A stretch of 64,000 bases of DNA from [Clostridium] celerecrescens 18A (GCF_002797975.1 NZ_PGET01000001.1:4824001-4888000); one strand, 5' to 3'; positions 27,591 through 38,044 are shown, counted from the first letter of the stretch. Numbers and translations are program-made. Notes: generated by a model not told the origin, from the letters alone.

Positions 27591-28625
27591 ATGGACTCCA
27601 TTAATATAAAGGATATAGCCAGATTGTGCGGGGTGGGTGTGAGTACCGTATCCCGGGCCATTAATAACCATCCGGATATCAATCCAGAGACTAAGAACAT
27701 GATCATGCAGGTGATTAAGGAAAACAACTATATTCCCAATAACAGCGCGCGGAACTTAAAACGTACCGATTCCAGGGCAATCGCGGTGCTGATCAAAGGG
27801 ATCGGCAATCCCTTTTTCAGCAAGATGATCCGTATCTTCGAGGAGGAGATCCAGAAAAAGAAATACTCATTCATCCTGCAGCGGGTCGATGAGCAGGAGG
27901 ATGAGGTAGATGTGGCTCTGGAACTGATCAAGGAAAAGAAGCCAAGGGGAATCGTGTTTCTTGGGGGATATTTTTCCCACAGCAGGGAAGAGCTGGAACA
28001 GCTGACCGTTCCTTATGTGTTAAGTACCATCGGAATGACAGAGTACTTGGGTGAATCTCCTGACTTTTCCTGCGTATCCGTAGATGACTACGCAGAAAGC
28101 TACAAAATGACGGACTATTTATGTAAACTTGGACATGAAAAAGTCCTTATTCTGACCGCTCCTTCTGATGATGAGAGCATCGGCCGCCTCCGTCTGGAAG
28201 GATACAAAAAGGCTCTTTTGGATAACGGCATCACCCCTTCCCCATCTCTGATCATATTTTCAGAGGAATGCGAGGAATGCTATACCATGGAAAACGGGTA
28301 CCGGATGATGAACCGCGTTCTAAATGAAAAACCGGAATTTACGGCTGTTTATGCGATCTCAGACAGCATTGCCATCGGTGCCTGCAAAGCCATCTTTGAG
28401 CATGGCATGCGGATACCGGAAGATTATTGTATGGCCGGTTATGACGGTCTTGATATTGCCCGCTACTATAACCCGTCCATCACCACCATCCGCCAGCCGG
28501 TGGAAGAGATGGCAAAGGCTACCATCAAAATCTTATTTGATGTGATCAAGAATAAGGCAGAGCATCAGAAAACGGTTTTTAAGGCCGAGCTGGTAGAAGG
28601 AGAGTCTACAAGAAGAGTAAAATAA
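27591..28625 (+). CDS. LacI-family regulator of the maltodextrin-type operon
   Basis: Represses or activates the sugar operon in response to ligand. The helix-turn-helix IKDIARLCGVGVSTVSRAINNHPD occupies residues 4-27, and the periplasmic-binding-like domain fills the rest. It starts 22 bases after malQ with a GGAGATG-type site. The likely operators are the GTTACC half sites near 22533-22557. Confidence 0.92.
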   Translation: MDSINIKDIARLCGVGVSTVSRAINNHPDINPETKNMIMQVIKENNYIPNNSARNLKRTDSRAIAVLIKGIGNPFFSKMIRIFEEEIQKKKYSFILQRVDEQEDEVDVALELIKEKKPRGIVFLGGYFSHSREELEQLTVPYVLSTIGMTEYLGESPDFSCVSVDDYAESYKMTDYLCKLGHEKVLILTAPSDDESIGRLRLEGYKKALLDNGITPSPSLIIFSEECEECYTMENGYRMMNRVLNEKPEFTAVYAISDSIAIGACKAIFEHGMRIPEDYCMAGYDGLDIARYYNPSITTIRQPVEEMAKATIKILFDVIKNKAEHQKTVFKAELVEGESTRRVK

Positions 28626-28757
28626 TTTCCCATGTCAATAAGCAATCCCTCCGGATCAAATGCAAAGTAATGAGTAAATTTGTCAATAGTGCTGCAATTT
28701 TACTTATTATTTGATATAATTTTATTATATCTCACATTTGATAAGGAGGGATTTTCC

Positions 28758-30506
28758 ATGCCTGATACCATGTTTTTCAGTCTCCTGTTAAATATTGGCC
28801 TCCTGGTGCTCATCGCCACTTTGCTGACCAAAATTCCCATCGTACGCAGTATGCTTTTGTACGATAAAAATTCTGCCGGCTGCACGGTATCCCTGGGAGC
28901 CATATTCGGTCTTGTCAGCATTATTTCCACCTATACAGGTGTGCATGAACAGGGAGCCATTGTTAACACCCGTGTGATCGGCGTATTAGCGGCCGGCCTG
29001 TTAGGGGGTCCATGGGTCGGTATGGGGGCGGCCCTGATCGGAGGGCTGCACCGTTATTTTTTTGATATCGGCGGCTTTACTGCCGTTTCCTGTGCCTTAT
29101 CCACCTTGATGGAAGGCCTTGCAGGATGTATTTTCTCCCGCCGTTTCAAAATGGGAAAAATAGACAGCACCGGAATATTCCTGCTCACCGCTATGGTCGA
29201 AACGGGACAGATGGCAATTATTCTCCTAATCTCAAGGCCTTTTCCGGCGGCCATACAGCTGGTGAAGGTGATCGCATTTCCAATGATCATCATGAATGCC
29301 CTGGGCATGATCATCTTTTTAGGAACCTTTAACATGGTATTTATGGAGGAAGACAGCCAGTTTGCAGAAAAAATGAGACTTGCACTGGGGATTGTGGAGC
29401 AGAGCCTGCCCCATCTGCGTAAGGGCTTATACAGCACGAAGGATATGGAGGCTGCTGCGGAAATCATTTATCAATCCACGTCCTGTGCCGCCATATTGAT
29501 CACGGATACCCGGAAGATCCTGGCTATGAAATCCGATGCAGGGTTATGCGCCTTAAAAGGAGATTCTATCCTGGCTCCTATTCTCGCCTCTTTACATGAC
29601 CGGAATTCTACTATTTTTGATTATGCAGAAAAAGACGATCCTTTTTATCCCATATTAAAAAACCACATGATTGTAGCCGCTCCCCTGATCGAAATGGACC
29701 ATATCATCGGCAGCCTGACCATGGTAGTTAAAAAGCATTGGCACAGTTCACGATCTGACTTAAGTTTTGCTTCTGAACTGGCCAGGCTTTTCTCCACTCA
29801 GCTGGAGCTTTCTTATCTGGAATACCAGAAAAAGCTGCGGCGCAAAGCGGAGTTTAAGGCCTTGCAGTCCCAGGTAAACCCACATTTTTTATACAATGCG
29901 CTAAATACAATTTCTTACGTCAGCCGGGAGAACCCGGACAGGGCAAGGGAACTTCTCCGCTCCCTCTCTACCTACTACCGGCAGACTCTGGAAAATGACC
30001 AGTATATGCTGAACCTGCATACGGAACTTTATCACATCTCAAGTTATCTGGATCTTGAAAAAGCGAGATTTGAAGAAAGTCTATGCGTAGAAATCAACAT
30101 TGAGGAAGATTTAAACTGCATGGTTCCCGCCTTTATTCTCCAGCCCCTGGTGGAAAATGCCATCCGTTACGGTGCCGATCAAATGGGAAACCGTCTGGTG
30201 TCCATTCAAGCCCATGCAGACGTGGACCGGATCGAAATAGCGGTTTCTGACAATGGTACGGGATTTCCCCAGGAGATTCTTACACGGCTGTATGCAGGAC
30301 AGAGCTATGGTGGTGTGGGACTGGAAAACGTCCATAAGCGGTTAAAGAGCATCTACGGACAGGAGAACGGACTTCACATTCAAAGCTCGGAAAGTGGCTC
30401 CAAGGTCTATTTTCTGATCCCCGCGGCAGTTTCAGAATTCAGGTATATGGAAGAGCTTGCCGCAACCATAAGTCATAAAAACAATGGAATGGAGGTATCA
30501 TCATGA
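28758..30506 (+). CDS. LytS-type sensor histidine kinase (5TMR-LYT, GAF, HisKA_7TM-like core)
   Basis: Membrane sensor kinase. About five to six helices in residues 1-190 form the 5TMR-LYT domain; a GAF-like region spans about 230-350. The phosphoacceptor motif QVNPHFLYNALNT has His at about 376. The ATP-binding part has LQPLVENAIRYG and VSDNGTGFP. The start is at 28758 with AAGGAGGG upstream, although the frame is open from 28680. The response-regulator start overlaps its end by four bases. Together with the carrier gene it resembles BtsS/YpdA of E. coli, so a pyruvate-like ligand is a fair guess. Confidence 0.9.
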   Translation: MPDTMFFSLLLNIGLLVLIATLLTKIPIVRSMLLYDKNSAGCTVSLGAIFGLVSIISTYTGVHEQGAIVNTRVIGVLAAGLLGGPWVGMGAALIGGLHRYFFDIGGFTAVSCALSTLMEGLAGCIFSRRFKMGKIDSTGIFLLTAMVETGQMAIILLISRPFPAAIQLVKVIAFPMIIMNALGMIIFLGTFNMVFMEEDSQFAEKMRLALGIVEQSLPHLRKGLYSTKDMEAAAEIIYQSTSCAAILITDTRKILAMKSDAGLCALKGDSILAPILASLHDRNSTIFDYAEKDDPFYPILKNHMIVAAPLIEMDHIIGSLTMVVKKHWHSSRSDLSFASELARLFSTQLELSYLEYQKKLRRKAEFKALQSQVNPHFLYNALNTISYVSRENPDRARELLRSLSTYYRQTLENDQYMLNLHTELYHISSYLDLEKARFEESLCVEINIEEDLNCMVPAFILQPLVENAIRYGADQMGNRLVSIQAHADVDRIEIAVSDNGTGFPQEILTRLYAGQSYGGVGLENVHKRLKSIYGQENGLHIQSSESGSKVYFLIPAAVSEFRYMEELAATISHKNNGMEVSS

Positions 30507-31246
30507 AAATTGCAGTGATCGATGACGAGCGTCCTGCCCGAAAAGAGCTGATCCATCAGATTTTATCCATTTTGCCGGACAGCCTGATTAAAGAGGCCGG
30601 CAGCGGAGCAGCCGCTCTGGAACTTCTTGAAGACCAGTCTTTTGATCTTCTGTTTTTGGACATTAACTTAAATGATATGGAAGGAACTACGCTGGCATCG
30701 GCGGTTAAGCGCATGCTGCCGGAGGCGCAGATTGTTTTTGCCACGGCCTACTCCCAATATGCGGTGAAGGCATTTGAACTGGGGGTAAGTAATTATATCC
30801 TGAAACCCTTTGATCCGGAAAGAGTACGGCTGGTTCTTGAAAAATGCAGCCGGGATCTGGCCAGGTTGCAAAAAGAAAAGATACCGGCGGAAGACAGGTT
30901 CCCGTCATTTCCAGCCAACCGGATGCCTATCTGCGTGAACCGTACCATCACATTGCTGGACATCAGCCAGATCGTTTATATTGAAACCTGCCTAAGAAGT
31001 TGTATCATACATACTGTTTCAAAGGATTACACGGAAAACCAGCTGCTGGGAGAATACGAAAAACGCCTGGTGCCTTACAGCTTCTGCCGCATCCATAAGA
31101 GCTATCTGGTCAATTTAAACTACATCGCAGAAATGTTTCCCTGGGCCGGCAACAGTATGGCGGTCAAGATGCAGGGATTTGAACAAAATATCCTTCCTGT
31201 AGGCAGGGAAAAAGTCAAACATTTAAGACAGCTCATCGGAATTTAA
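30503..31246 (+). CDS. LytTR-family response regulator
   Basis: Receiver domain (residues 1-120, phosphorylated Asp about 53 in FLDINLND, conserved Lys in NYILKPF) joined to a LytTR DNA-binding domain (about 145-245, ending FCRIHKSYLVNLNYI). It accepts phosphate from the preceding kinase and most likely activates the carrier gene 140 bases downstream, whose promoter has a -10 but a poor -35. Confidence 0.92.
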   Translation: MKIAVIDDERPARKELIHQILSILPDSLIKEAGSGAAALELLEDQSFDLLFLDINLNDMEGTTLASAVKRMLPEAQIVFATAYSQYAVKAFELGVSNYILKPFDPERVRLVLEKCSRDLARLQKEKIPAEDRFPSFPANRMPICVNRTITLLDISQIVYIETCLRSCIIHTVSKDYTENQLLGEYEKRLVPYSFCRIHKSYLVNLNYIAEMFPWAGNSMAVKMQGFEQNILPVGREKVKHLRQLIGI

Positions 31247-31282
31247 AAAACTTCTCTCCGGTTTATGACAGTCATTCTGCCT

Positions 31283-31346
31283 TTTGTGCATTTAGCACTT
31301 ACGTTCATACAAATATCATTTATTTTTGTACATATTATTGTATAAT
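31283..31346 (+). promoter_or_regulatory. Activator-type promoter of the CstA-family carrier gene
   Basis: TATAAT at 31341-31346 with no good -35. Upstream are TTTGTGCAT (31283) and TTTGTACAT (31325), 42 bases apart, that is four helical turns. TACGTTCAT (31300) matches the LytTR/AgrA half-site consensus. This suits activation by the LytTR regulator. Confidence 0.5.
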
Positions 31347-31391
31347 CGGTGATAGGAATGGTTTTCATAATATTTTACAGGAGGTATGAAT

Positions 31392-32831
31392 ATGATAAGT
31401 TTCTTTGCATGTCTGGCACTGCTGATCATCGGATTCTTAACCTACAGCAAGGTGGCTGAAAAGGTTTTCGGCCCGGATGATAGAAAGACCCCTGCTCTGA
31501 CGATGACAGACGGAAGTGATTATGTACCAATGGGAACGCTCAGGATTTTTCTGATCCAGCTTTTAAACATTGCAGGTCTGGGGCCAATTTTCGGTGCTCT
31601 GGCCGGAGCCTGCTGGGGTCCCAGCGTATTCCTGTGGATCACCCTTGGTACCCTTTTAGGAGGTGGCATCCATGATTATATGGTGGGCATGATGTCCATG
31701 CGACATAAAGGAGCCAGTGTTTCTGAGCTTACGGGTACATACTTAGGGAATACCATGAAGCAGGTCATGCGGGTGTTTTCCGTGATCCTTCTGGTTCTGG
31801 TCGGGGTTGCCTTTTCAACCGGTCCCGCAAATCTCTTAGCCATGCTGACACCGGATATACTTGATTCCCGCTTTTGGCTTGCTGTAGTATTGATTTACTA
31901 TTTTATTGCGACATTTGTCCCTATCGATAAGGTAATCGGAAAGATCTACCCGTTTTTCGGCATTTGTTTGATTGTTATGGCGCTGGGGGTAGGAGGGGCC
32001 ATTCTCTTAAAAGGTTACTATATTCCTGAAATCACCTTGTCAAACCTTCATCCATCAGAAACTCCCATCTGGCCGACCATGTTCATATCTGTTGCATGCG
32101 GTGCTATTTCCGGCTTTCATGCAACCCAGTCTCCACTTATGGCACGCTGCCTTACCAATGAAAAGGATGGCCGTAAGGTATTTTACGGTGCAATGGTGGC
32201 AGAAGGTGTGATCGCTCTGATCTGGGCGGCTGCAGGTGTTGCATTTTACGACGGTACCGGTGGTCTTTTAACCGCACTGGGCAACGGACAATCCAGCGTG
32301 GTCTATGAAATCTGCTTTAAACTTTTAGGGCCCGTGGGTGCGGTCATCGCTATGATCGGAGTCATTGCCTGCCCCATTTCTTCAGCAGATACCGCTTATA
32401 GAAGTGCCAGGCTGACGTTGGCCGACTGGTTCCAAATGGACCAAAAGCCTGTTAAAAACCGGCTGATTCTTACCATTCCTCTTCTGGCAGTCGGCTCCGT
32501 TCTGACTCAGTTTGATGTACAGATTGTATGGAGGTACTTCTCCTGGAGCAACCAGACCCTGGCCATGATTGCGCTCTGGTCCGCAAGTGTATATTTATTC
32601 CAGAGGAAACGTTTTTACTGGATCACAGTAATTCCGGCAACTTTTATGTCCGCAGTATCCTTTACTTACATTCTGATCGCGAAGGAAGGGTTCCAGCTTT
32701 CCACCGGCATTGCTTATCCGGCTGGTATCCTGTTTGCCGCCGTATGCTTTGGAGTATTCGTTTATACTTGTATTCTTGGCAAAGGCAAAGATACTTCCAA
32801 TGTCTCAGAAGAGGAAAAGGCTACAGCATAA
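31392..32831 (+). CDS. CstA-family carrier (peptide/pyruvate transporter)
   Basis: Membrane carrier of the carbon-starvation family with more than ten helices; relatives import peptides (CstA) or pyruvate (BtsT). The motifs GPIFGALAGACWGPS, GGGIHDYMVGMMSMRHKGAS and CGAISGFHATQSPL are typical. At 479 aa it belongs to the short Firmicute type. The start is ATG 31392, because GGAGG (31380-31384) is too close to the ATG at 31386. The preceding kinase/regulator pair argues for a pyruvate-like substrate. Confidence 0.9.
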   Translation: MISFFACLALLIIGFLTYSKVAEKVFGPDDRKTPALTMTDGSDYVPMGTLRIFLIQLLNIAGLGPIFGALAGACWGPSVFLWITLGTLLGGGIHDYMVGMMSMRHKGASVSELTGTYLGNTMKQVMRVFSVILLVLVGVAFSTGPANLLAMLTPDILDSRFWLAVVLIYYFIATFVPIDKVIGKIYPFFGICLIVMALGVGGAILLKGYYIPEITLSNLHPSETPIWPTMFISVACGAISGFHATQSPLMARCLTNEKDGRKVFYGAMVAEGVIALIWAAAGVAFYDGTGGLLTALGNGQSSVVYEICFKLLGPVGAVIAMIGVIACPISSADTAYRSARLTLADWFQMDQKPVKNRLILTIPLLAVGSVLTQFDVQIVWRYFSWSNQTLAMIALWSASVYLFQRKRFYWITVIPATFMSAVSFTYILIAKEGFQLSTGIAYPAGILFAAVCFGVFVYTCILGKGKDTSNVSEEEKATA

Positions 32832-32884
32832 TCTTTTAAAGGGTTAGAGTAAAAGTGTAAAAGGTACCCTGTCAGTAAACACTG

Positions 32885-33065
32885 AAAAAGAGGCTGTGTC
32901 ATAAGGATAAAGGTACTTAAGTGAAGAGCTTATTCACTTTGTATTGTAATACGATTCTATGAATTCAGAAATTCCATGCGAGCTTATTTGAGAGTAGAAA
33001 AATTTCCATCTTGAATAAGCTCTCTTTTAGTTCTGTAGAAAGACTCCATTATAGCCTCCTTTTTT
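32885..33065. repeat. Possible small inverted-repeat element
   Basis: Ends AAAAAGAGGCT (32885-32895) and AGCCTCCTTTTTT (33053-33065) form an imperfect inverted repeat of about 180 bases. Inside are AAGTGAA/TTCACTT and GAGCTTATT/AATAAGCTC hairpins, the latter (32990-33027) with a T-rich tail that may terminate the carrier gene. It could be a MITE or only a terminator region. From 33066 to about 33260 I see nothing convincing. Confidence 0.35.
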
Positions 33066-33261
33066 GTGTCCTTGTAAAAGGGGACTGTTTAACCGTTCTT
33101 TCGTTGATTTAAAAATATTAAATGTTATCATAAAATTATTAAATTATACATACATGTGTTTATATGGTACATTAAAGTTACTTAGAAATCCGTACATATT
33201 GGTATGTATTTTCCGGAAGATCAATGATATTGCAGAGAGGACTTAGCGAGGGAAGCATTAC

Positions 33262-33631
33262 AAAAACCTAATATCTGTGATTGTTCCCAAAATAGGCCAT
33301 TTAAAGGGCATTTCTGCTGCGGTGGCAGCGGGTATCGTGGCAGGGAAGCCAGGAAAGAGCTGGAGGTTATTGGGGCGGTAACGAAGGAACAGATCATTCA
33401 GATGAAAGAATTTATGTAAGAAACGGAGGTCAGGACAGAACACAATAAAAGCGGATTTTCTTTTGGAATCCAATTACCATACCAATATCGTTCTCATTGA
33501 GAAAGACGGAAACATGGCGGCGGCATCGCTTCCAAAGGTGTGGAGACCACACTTAAAAATGTTGGTAGGTTGGGGAAAGAGGGGATATAGAAACCAACGA
33601 AGAAATTATTAAAATCATGATAGGAGAATAG
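33262..33631 (+). pseudogene. Remnant of L-cysteine desulfidase / serine dehydratase-like gene (CyuA/YhaM, UPF0597)
   Basis: No single frame is open, but pieces in different frames follow the order of the CyuA/YhaM family. These are IVPKIGHLKGISAAVAAG, then KELEVIGAVTKEQIIQMKEF, then HTNIVLIEKDGN, then GIASKGVETTL and finally ETNEEIIKIM before TAG at 33629. The family protein is about 430 aa, so the N-terminus and most of the central part are missing and at least three frameshifts have occurred. The last stop lies two bases before the symporter ATG, which suggests the two once formed an operon for amino-acid uptake and breakdown. The match is from memory of the family. Confidence 0.68.
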
Positions 33632-33633
33632 GT

Positions 33634-34830
33634 ATGAAAAAAATAATAAGTAGTTTACCTTTTAAATTACTTCTGGGGGTTATTCTGGGGATCCTGATCG
33701 GACAGGTAGCAGGCGAACGTGTCATGAATTTAGTCGTGACAGTGAAATACATATTAAATCAGGTTATTACATTCTGTGTTCCTCTCATTATCATTGGCTT
33801 TATCGCTCCTTCGATTACAAGGCTGGGCAATAATGCTTCCAAAATGCTGGGCGTAGCAGTTACTGTTGCATATATATCTTCCATTGGAGCGGCACTTTTC
33901 GCCATGACGGCCGGCTACGTCATGATTCCTTATCTGTCCATTGCTACCGATGTAAACGGACTTAAGGATCTTCCTGGAATCGTGTTCCAGCTGGATATCC
34001 CGCAGATCATGCCGGTAATGAGCGCACTGGTATTTTCCCTACTCCTGGGTCTGGCCGCTACCTGGACAAAGGCAAAGGTAATTACCGAAGCATTGGAAGA
34101 ATTCCAGGAAATCGTGCTTTCCATCGTAACAAAAGTTGTTATCCCTATGCTGCCTGTATTCATCGCATTTACCTTTTGTGCCCTCTCCTACGAGGGAACC
34201 ATTACCAGGCAGCTTCCGGTATTCTTTCAGGTTGTTCTTATCGTGATGATAGGACATTTTATCTGGCTGGCACTGCTTTATGCAGTCGGCGGCATTTATT
34301 CCGGGAAGAATCCGATGGATGTCATCAGAAATTACGGACCTGCTTATATTACCGCAGTAGGTACTATGTCATCAGCTGCTACCCTGGCTGTAGCACTCCG
34401 CTGTGCGAAAAAGTCACAGCCTACTTTACGTGATGATATGGTGGATTTCGGCATTCCGCTGTTTGCCAACATTCATCTGTGCGGCTCCGTTTTAACAGAG
34501 GTATTCTTTGTAATGACTGTCTCAAAAATACTATACGGAGCCTTTCCGTCCTACGGAACCATGTTGTTGTTCTGCGTTTTATTAGGTGTATTTGCTATTG
34601 GCGCCCCCGGCGTTCCAGGAGGAACAGTAATGGCATCTCTTGGTCTTATAACAGGAGTTTTGGGCTTCAATGAAACAGGAACGGCCCTTATGCTGACCAT
34701 TTTCGCATTGCAGGACAGCTTCGGCACAGCTTGCAATGTAACCGGTGACGGTGCATTGACCATGATTCTGACCGGATTCGCTGAAAAGCATGGAATAAAA
34801 AGAGAAAAAATCGAATCAGGAATTTCATAA
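33634..34830 (+). CDS. Dicarboxylate/amino acid:cation symporter (DAACS family)
   Basis: Imports a dicarboxylate or a small neutral amino acid with Na+ or H+. About eight helices and two re-entrant loops are expected. The motifs GTMSSAATLAVAL (the serine-rich loop), GIPLFANIHLCGS, GAPGVPGGTVMAS and DSFGTACNVTGDG are seen. At 398 aa it is normal. AGGAG seven bases before the ATG lies in the end of the pseudogene. The lost neighbour suggests serine, cysteine or threonine as substrate; this is inference. Confidence 0.9.
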   Translation: MKKIISSLPFKLLLGVILGILIGQVAGERVMNLVVTVKYILNQVITFCVPLIIIGFIAPSITRLGNNASKMLGVAVTVAYISSIGAALFAMTAGYVMIPYLSIATDVNGLKDLPGIVFQLDIPQIMPVMSALVFSLLLGLAATWTKAKVITEALEEFQEIVLSIVTKVVIPMLPVFIAFTFCALSYEGTITRQLPVFFQVVLIVMIGHFIWLALLYAVGGIYSGKNPMDVIRNYGPAYITAVGTMSSAATLAVALRCAKKSQPTLRDDMVDFGIPLFANIHLCGSVLTEVFFVMTVSKILYGAFPSYGTMLLFCVLLGVFAIGAPGVPGGTVMASLGLITGVLGFNETGTALMLTIFALQDSFGTACNVTGDGALTMILTGFAEKHGIKREKIESGIS

Positions 34831-34846
34831 AAACAAACTATAAAAT

Positions 34847-34887
34847 AACACCCCCTGCAACCGTTTCCTGGCTGCAGGGGGTGTTTG
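34847..34887. terminator. Terminator after the symporter
   Basis: Stem AACACCCCCTGCA / TGCAGGGGGTGTT, 13 bp, followed by TTGTTA. It lies between converging genes and may work both ways. Confidence 0.8.
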
Positions 34888-34896
34888 TTACAGCAT

Positions 34897-35538
34897 TTAA
34901 GAAGGCTCATTTTTATAGCACCAGAACCAATCAACACAATTTAGATCCGATGTTTCAGGTTCATTGAGCCGCTCCAACGATTGATTATAAGTACCAGGCG
35001 GAGGAACCATGACAGAATTGCCAGGCATCCAGTTTGCAGGAGTTACTACGCCGTATTTGTCTGTCGTCTGAAGAGCGGTTAACAGGCGCAGTATTTCAGA
35101 AATGTTTCTGCCGTTTGTCAGAGGATAAACAAGGATCGCACGAATAATCTGATTTGGATCAATGAAAAAAACATTTCGAACGGTTTCCTGCTTATTGACA
35201 TCCGGGGCAATCATGCCATAAAGGTTTGCAACCTCAGCCATGCGGTCTGCAATGACTGGAAAAGGAATTTGAACGCCCGTTAATAAACGGATTTGATTTA
35301 CCCATGCCAGATGGGAGGGGTTACTGTCAATGCTCAAACCGATCAGTTTTGTATTTAATGCTTCAAACTGATCGTTCGCCTGTGCAAAAGCGATAAATTC
35401 GGTCGTGCATACAGGCGTAAAGTCGCCTGGGTGAGAAAATAAAATAACCCATTGTCCTTTGAAATCGGACAGCTTCAGCGGTCCAAATGTTGTCATAGCA
35501 GTAAAATCAGGGGCTTTCATGCCAATGTTAACGTTCAT
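34897..35538 (-). CDS. Peroxiredoxin, Prx6 type
   Basis: Reduces peroxides in the cytoplasm. The peroxidatic Cys is about 44 in HPGDFTPVCTTEF. The Prx6-like C-terminal extension is present, and further Cys residues lie near the end (DLNCVDWFWCYK), so the resolving mechanism is open. The start at 35538 (MNVNIGMKAPDF) has AAGGA six bases upstream. The frame is open for 15 more codons from a TTG, without a site. Length 213 aa is typical. A single gene. Confidence 0.9.
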   Translation of the reverse strand: MNVNIGMKAPDFTAMTTFGPLKLSDFKGQWVILFSHPGDFTPVCTTEFIAFAQANDQFEALNTKLIGLSIDSNPSHLAWVNQIRLLTGVQIPFPVIADRMAEVANLYGMIAPDVNKQETVRNVFFIDPNQIIRAILVYPLTNGRNISEILRLLTALQTTDKYGVVTPANWMPGNSVMVPPPGTYNQSLERLNEPETSDLNCVDWFWCYKNEPS

Positions 35539-35608
35539 AACTGATCCTTGAAATTGACTCATGTTATTATATGACAATATCAATGAGGTGTTTCATAATT
35601 ATTATCAC

Positions 35609-38044
35609 TTATACCCAAGTGAGGGAAATATGGTATTCCATTTTTCCTTCCACATAAGGGATTTCCGTTCCTTCCACAGGTTCCCCATCCACCAGCATGG
35701 AACGAGTCCCATGATCCCTCTGTTTGGTATGGTCCACATGGATATAATAATCCGCTCCCCGGAATTTCCGGACGGCGGAAAATTTCCCGATGGAATCCGG
35801 CAGGCATGGGTCTACGATTAACCCGTTAAAACCAGGACGGATCCCTAAGATATACTGGGAAATGCATGCAAATGACCATGCAGCCGTTCCCGTCAGCCAG
35901 CTGTTCTTGGCTTCTCCGAAATGAGCCGCATCCTTACCTGCAATCATCTGTGCATAAACATAAGGTTCTGCTTTATAGGTTTCACTATTGTCCTCCATAT
36001 AGGCGGGAGAAGTGCGCCGATAGACCTCAAATGCCCGGTTCCCCCTTCCGATCATGGTTTCTGCAATGGAGATCCAGGGATTATTGTGACAGAAAATGCC
36101 TGCGTTTTCCTTGTAGCCAGGAGGATAAGAGGAGATCTCTCCAAGACTTTCCTGGTAACCGGTGTATGCCGGCTGCAGCAGAACGATTCCACAGGCCGTA
36201 TCCAGTTTCTCTTTTACACTGTCCAAAGCTTTTTTTGCATGGCCTTCAGTAATACCGATACCACCCATGACACAAAAACCCTGTGGTTCAATAAAGATCT
36301 GTCCTTCCCTGCATTCTCTGGATCCCACCTTATTGCCCAATGCATCATAGGCGCGCAAAAACCAACTGCCATCCCAGCCATATTGAATCACGGCATCGTA
36401 TACTTTCTGTACAGAAATCTCTGCTTCCACTGCTTCGGTTTTTAATCCCATCAAACGGCAAACTTCAGCATACTCTTTTCCGTATTTTACAAACATCCCT
36501 GCAATCATCAGGGATTCTGCTACAGGTCCTTCCGAGGGACCGGTGGTTTGAAAGGACTCTCCGGGCTCTGTAGAAAAGCAGTTTAAATTCAGACAGTCAT
36601 TCCAGTCAGCCCGCCCAATAAGAGGCAGACCATGAGGGCCCAGGTGGGTTCTGGTAAATTGGAAGGAACGTCTCAAATGCTCCATAAGCGGCTGGCTTTT
36701 CTCCAGGTCATTATCAAAGGGTACGGATTCCTCTAAAATACTTAAGTCCCCGGTTTCCCTGATATAAGCTGATACACCGGCAATGAGCCACAAAGGATCG
36801 TCGTTGAATCCGCTTCCGATGTCCATATTTCCCTTTTTTGTAAGAGGCTGGTACTGGTGATAGGCGCTTCCATCCTCAAACTGGGTGGAAGCAATGTCGA
36901 TGATTCGTTCTCTGGCCCTTTCCGGGATCATATGTACGAACCCAAGCAGATCCTGGCAGGAATCCCGAAAGCCCATGCCGCGGCCGGTGCCTGATTCGTA
37001 ATAGGAGGCGGAGCGGGACATATTAAAGGTCACCATGCACTGATACTGGTTCCAGATATTTACCATACGGGCTGTTTTCTCATCGGCCATGGTGACGGTA
37101 TAGTTGGAAAGCAGCTCTTCCCAGTAATGCTTTAATGCGGCGAGGGCATCATCAACCTGTTGGTCTGTCTGATATTTTGACAGAACAGCCATGGCCGGCT
37201 CTTTATTGATGACATTGGGAGCAGTCCATTTTTGTTCCTTTGGATTCTCTGCATAGCCCAGCACAAAGATGAAACTGGTCTCTTCCCCAGGCTCTAAATG
37301 GAGCGTAAAGCGGTGGGAGCCGATGGGAGACCAGCCGCTTGCCATGGAATTCCCTGAGTTGTTACTTTTTACCATAAGCGGCATCTGGCTGGAGCCGTAT
37401 ACACCGACAAATGTATTTCTGTCTGTGTCAAAGCCCTGAATATCAGAATTGACAGCATAATAAGCGTAATGGTTGCGCCGCTCTCTGTACTCTGTCTTAT
37501 GGTAAATGACGGAGCCTTCTACTTCTACTTCTCCGGTGCTTAAATTCCGCTGAAAATTGGTCATGTCATCCACGGCATTCCATAAACAAAATTCGACATA
37601 GGAGAACAGAGTAAAATCTTTTGATTCTCCGCTTTCATTTTTCAGGATAACCTTATGGACTTCACAGGTGTCATGCAAGGGCACAAAGGCTGTAACTGCG
37701 GCAGATAAGCCATTTTTTATTCCCTGGTAGCGGGTAACTCCCAGTCCGTGCCGGCATTCATAAAAATCAAGGGGTGTTTGGGTGGGCTGCCAACCAGGAT
37801 TCCAGATGGTGCCGTTATCATTGATATAATAGTAATGTCCGTTGCTGTCCAGGGGGACGTTGTTATAGCGGTACCTGGTCAGCCTTAACAGCTTTGCGTC
37901 TTTATAGAAGCTGTAGCCGCCCCCGGTGTTGGAAACCAGGGAGAAAAAATCCTGGCTGCCCAGATAATTGATCCACGGAAGGGGAGTATCTGGGGTTGTA
38001 ATAACATACTCTTTTTCCTGGTCGTCGAAATATCCATATTTCAT
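35609..38044 (-). CDS. Cellobiose phosphorylase (GH94)
   Basis: Splits cellobiose with phosphate into glucose-1-phosphate and glucose in the cytoplasm, which saves one ATP. At 811 aa it has the family length and opens with [21 protein letters not shown]. The general-acid region is [11 protein letters not shown] (about residues 478-488). The motifs [16 protein letters not shown] and [18 protein letters not shown] line the active site. It is transcribed away from the LacI gene, and a LacI operator copy (38096-38112) lies about 50 bases before its ATG. Confidence 0.93.
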   Translation of the reverse strand: MKYGYFDDQEKEYVITTPDTPLPWINYLGSQDFFSLVSNTGGGYSFYKDAKLLRLTRYRYNNVPLDSNGHYYYINDNGTIWNPGWQPTQTPLDFYECRHGLGVTRYQGIKNGLSAAVTAFVPLHDTCEVHKVILKNESGESKDFTLFSYVEFCLWNAVDDMTNFQRNLSTGEVEVEGSVIYHKTEYRERRNHYAYYAVNSDIQGFDTDRNTFVGVYGSSQMPLMVKSNNSGNSMASGWSPIGSHRFTLHLEPGEETSFIFVLGYAENPKEQKWTAPNVINKEPAMAVLSKYQTDQQVDDALAALKHYWEELLSNYTVTMADEKTARMVNIWNQYQCMVTFNMSRSASYYESGTGRGMGFRDSCQDLLGFVHMIPERARERIIDIASTQFEDGSAYHQYQPLTKKGNMDIGSGFNDDPLWLIAGVSAYIRETGDLSILEESVPFDNDLEKSQPLMEHLRRSFQFTRTHLGPHGLPLIGRADWNDCLNLNCFSTEPGESFQTTGPSEGPVAESLMIAGMFVKYGKEYAEVCRLMGLKTEAVEAEISVQKVYDAVIQYGWDGSWFLRAYDALGNKVGSRECREGQIFIEPQGFCVMGGIGITEGHAKKALDSVKEKLDTACGIVLLQPAYTGYQESLGEISSYPPGYKENAGIFCHNNPWISIAETMIGRGNRAFEVYRRTSPAYMEDNSETYKAEPYVYAQMIAGKDAAHFGEAKNSWLTGTAAWSFACISQYILGIRPGFNGLIVDPCLPDSIGKFSAVRKFRGADYYIHVDHTKQRDHGTRSMLVDGEPVEGTEIPYVEGKMEYHISLTWV

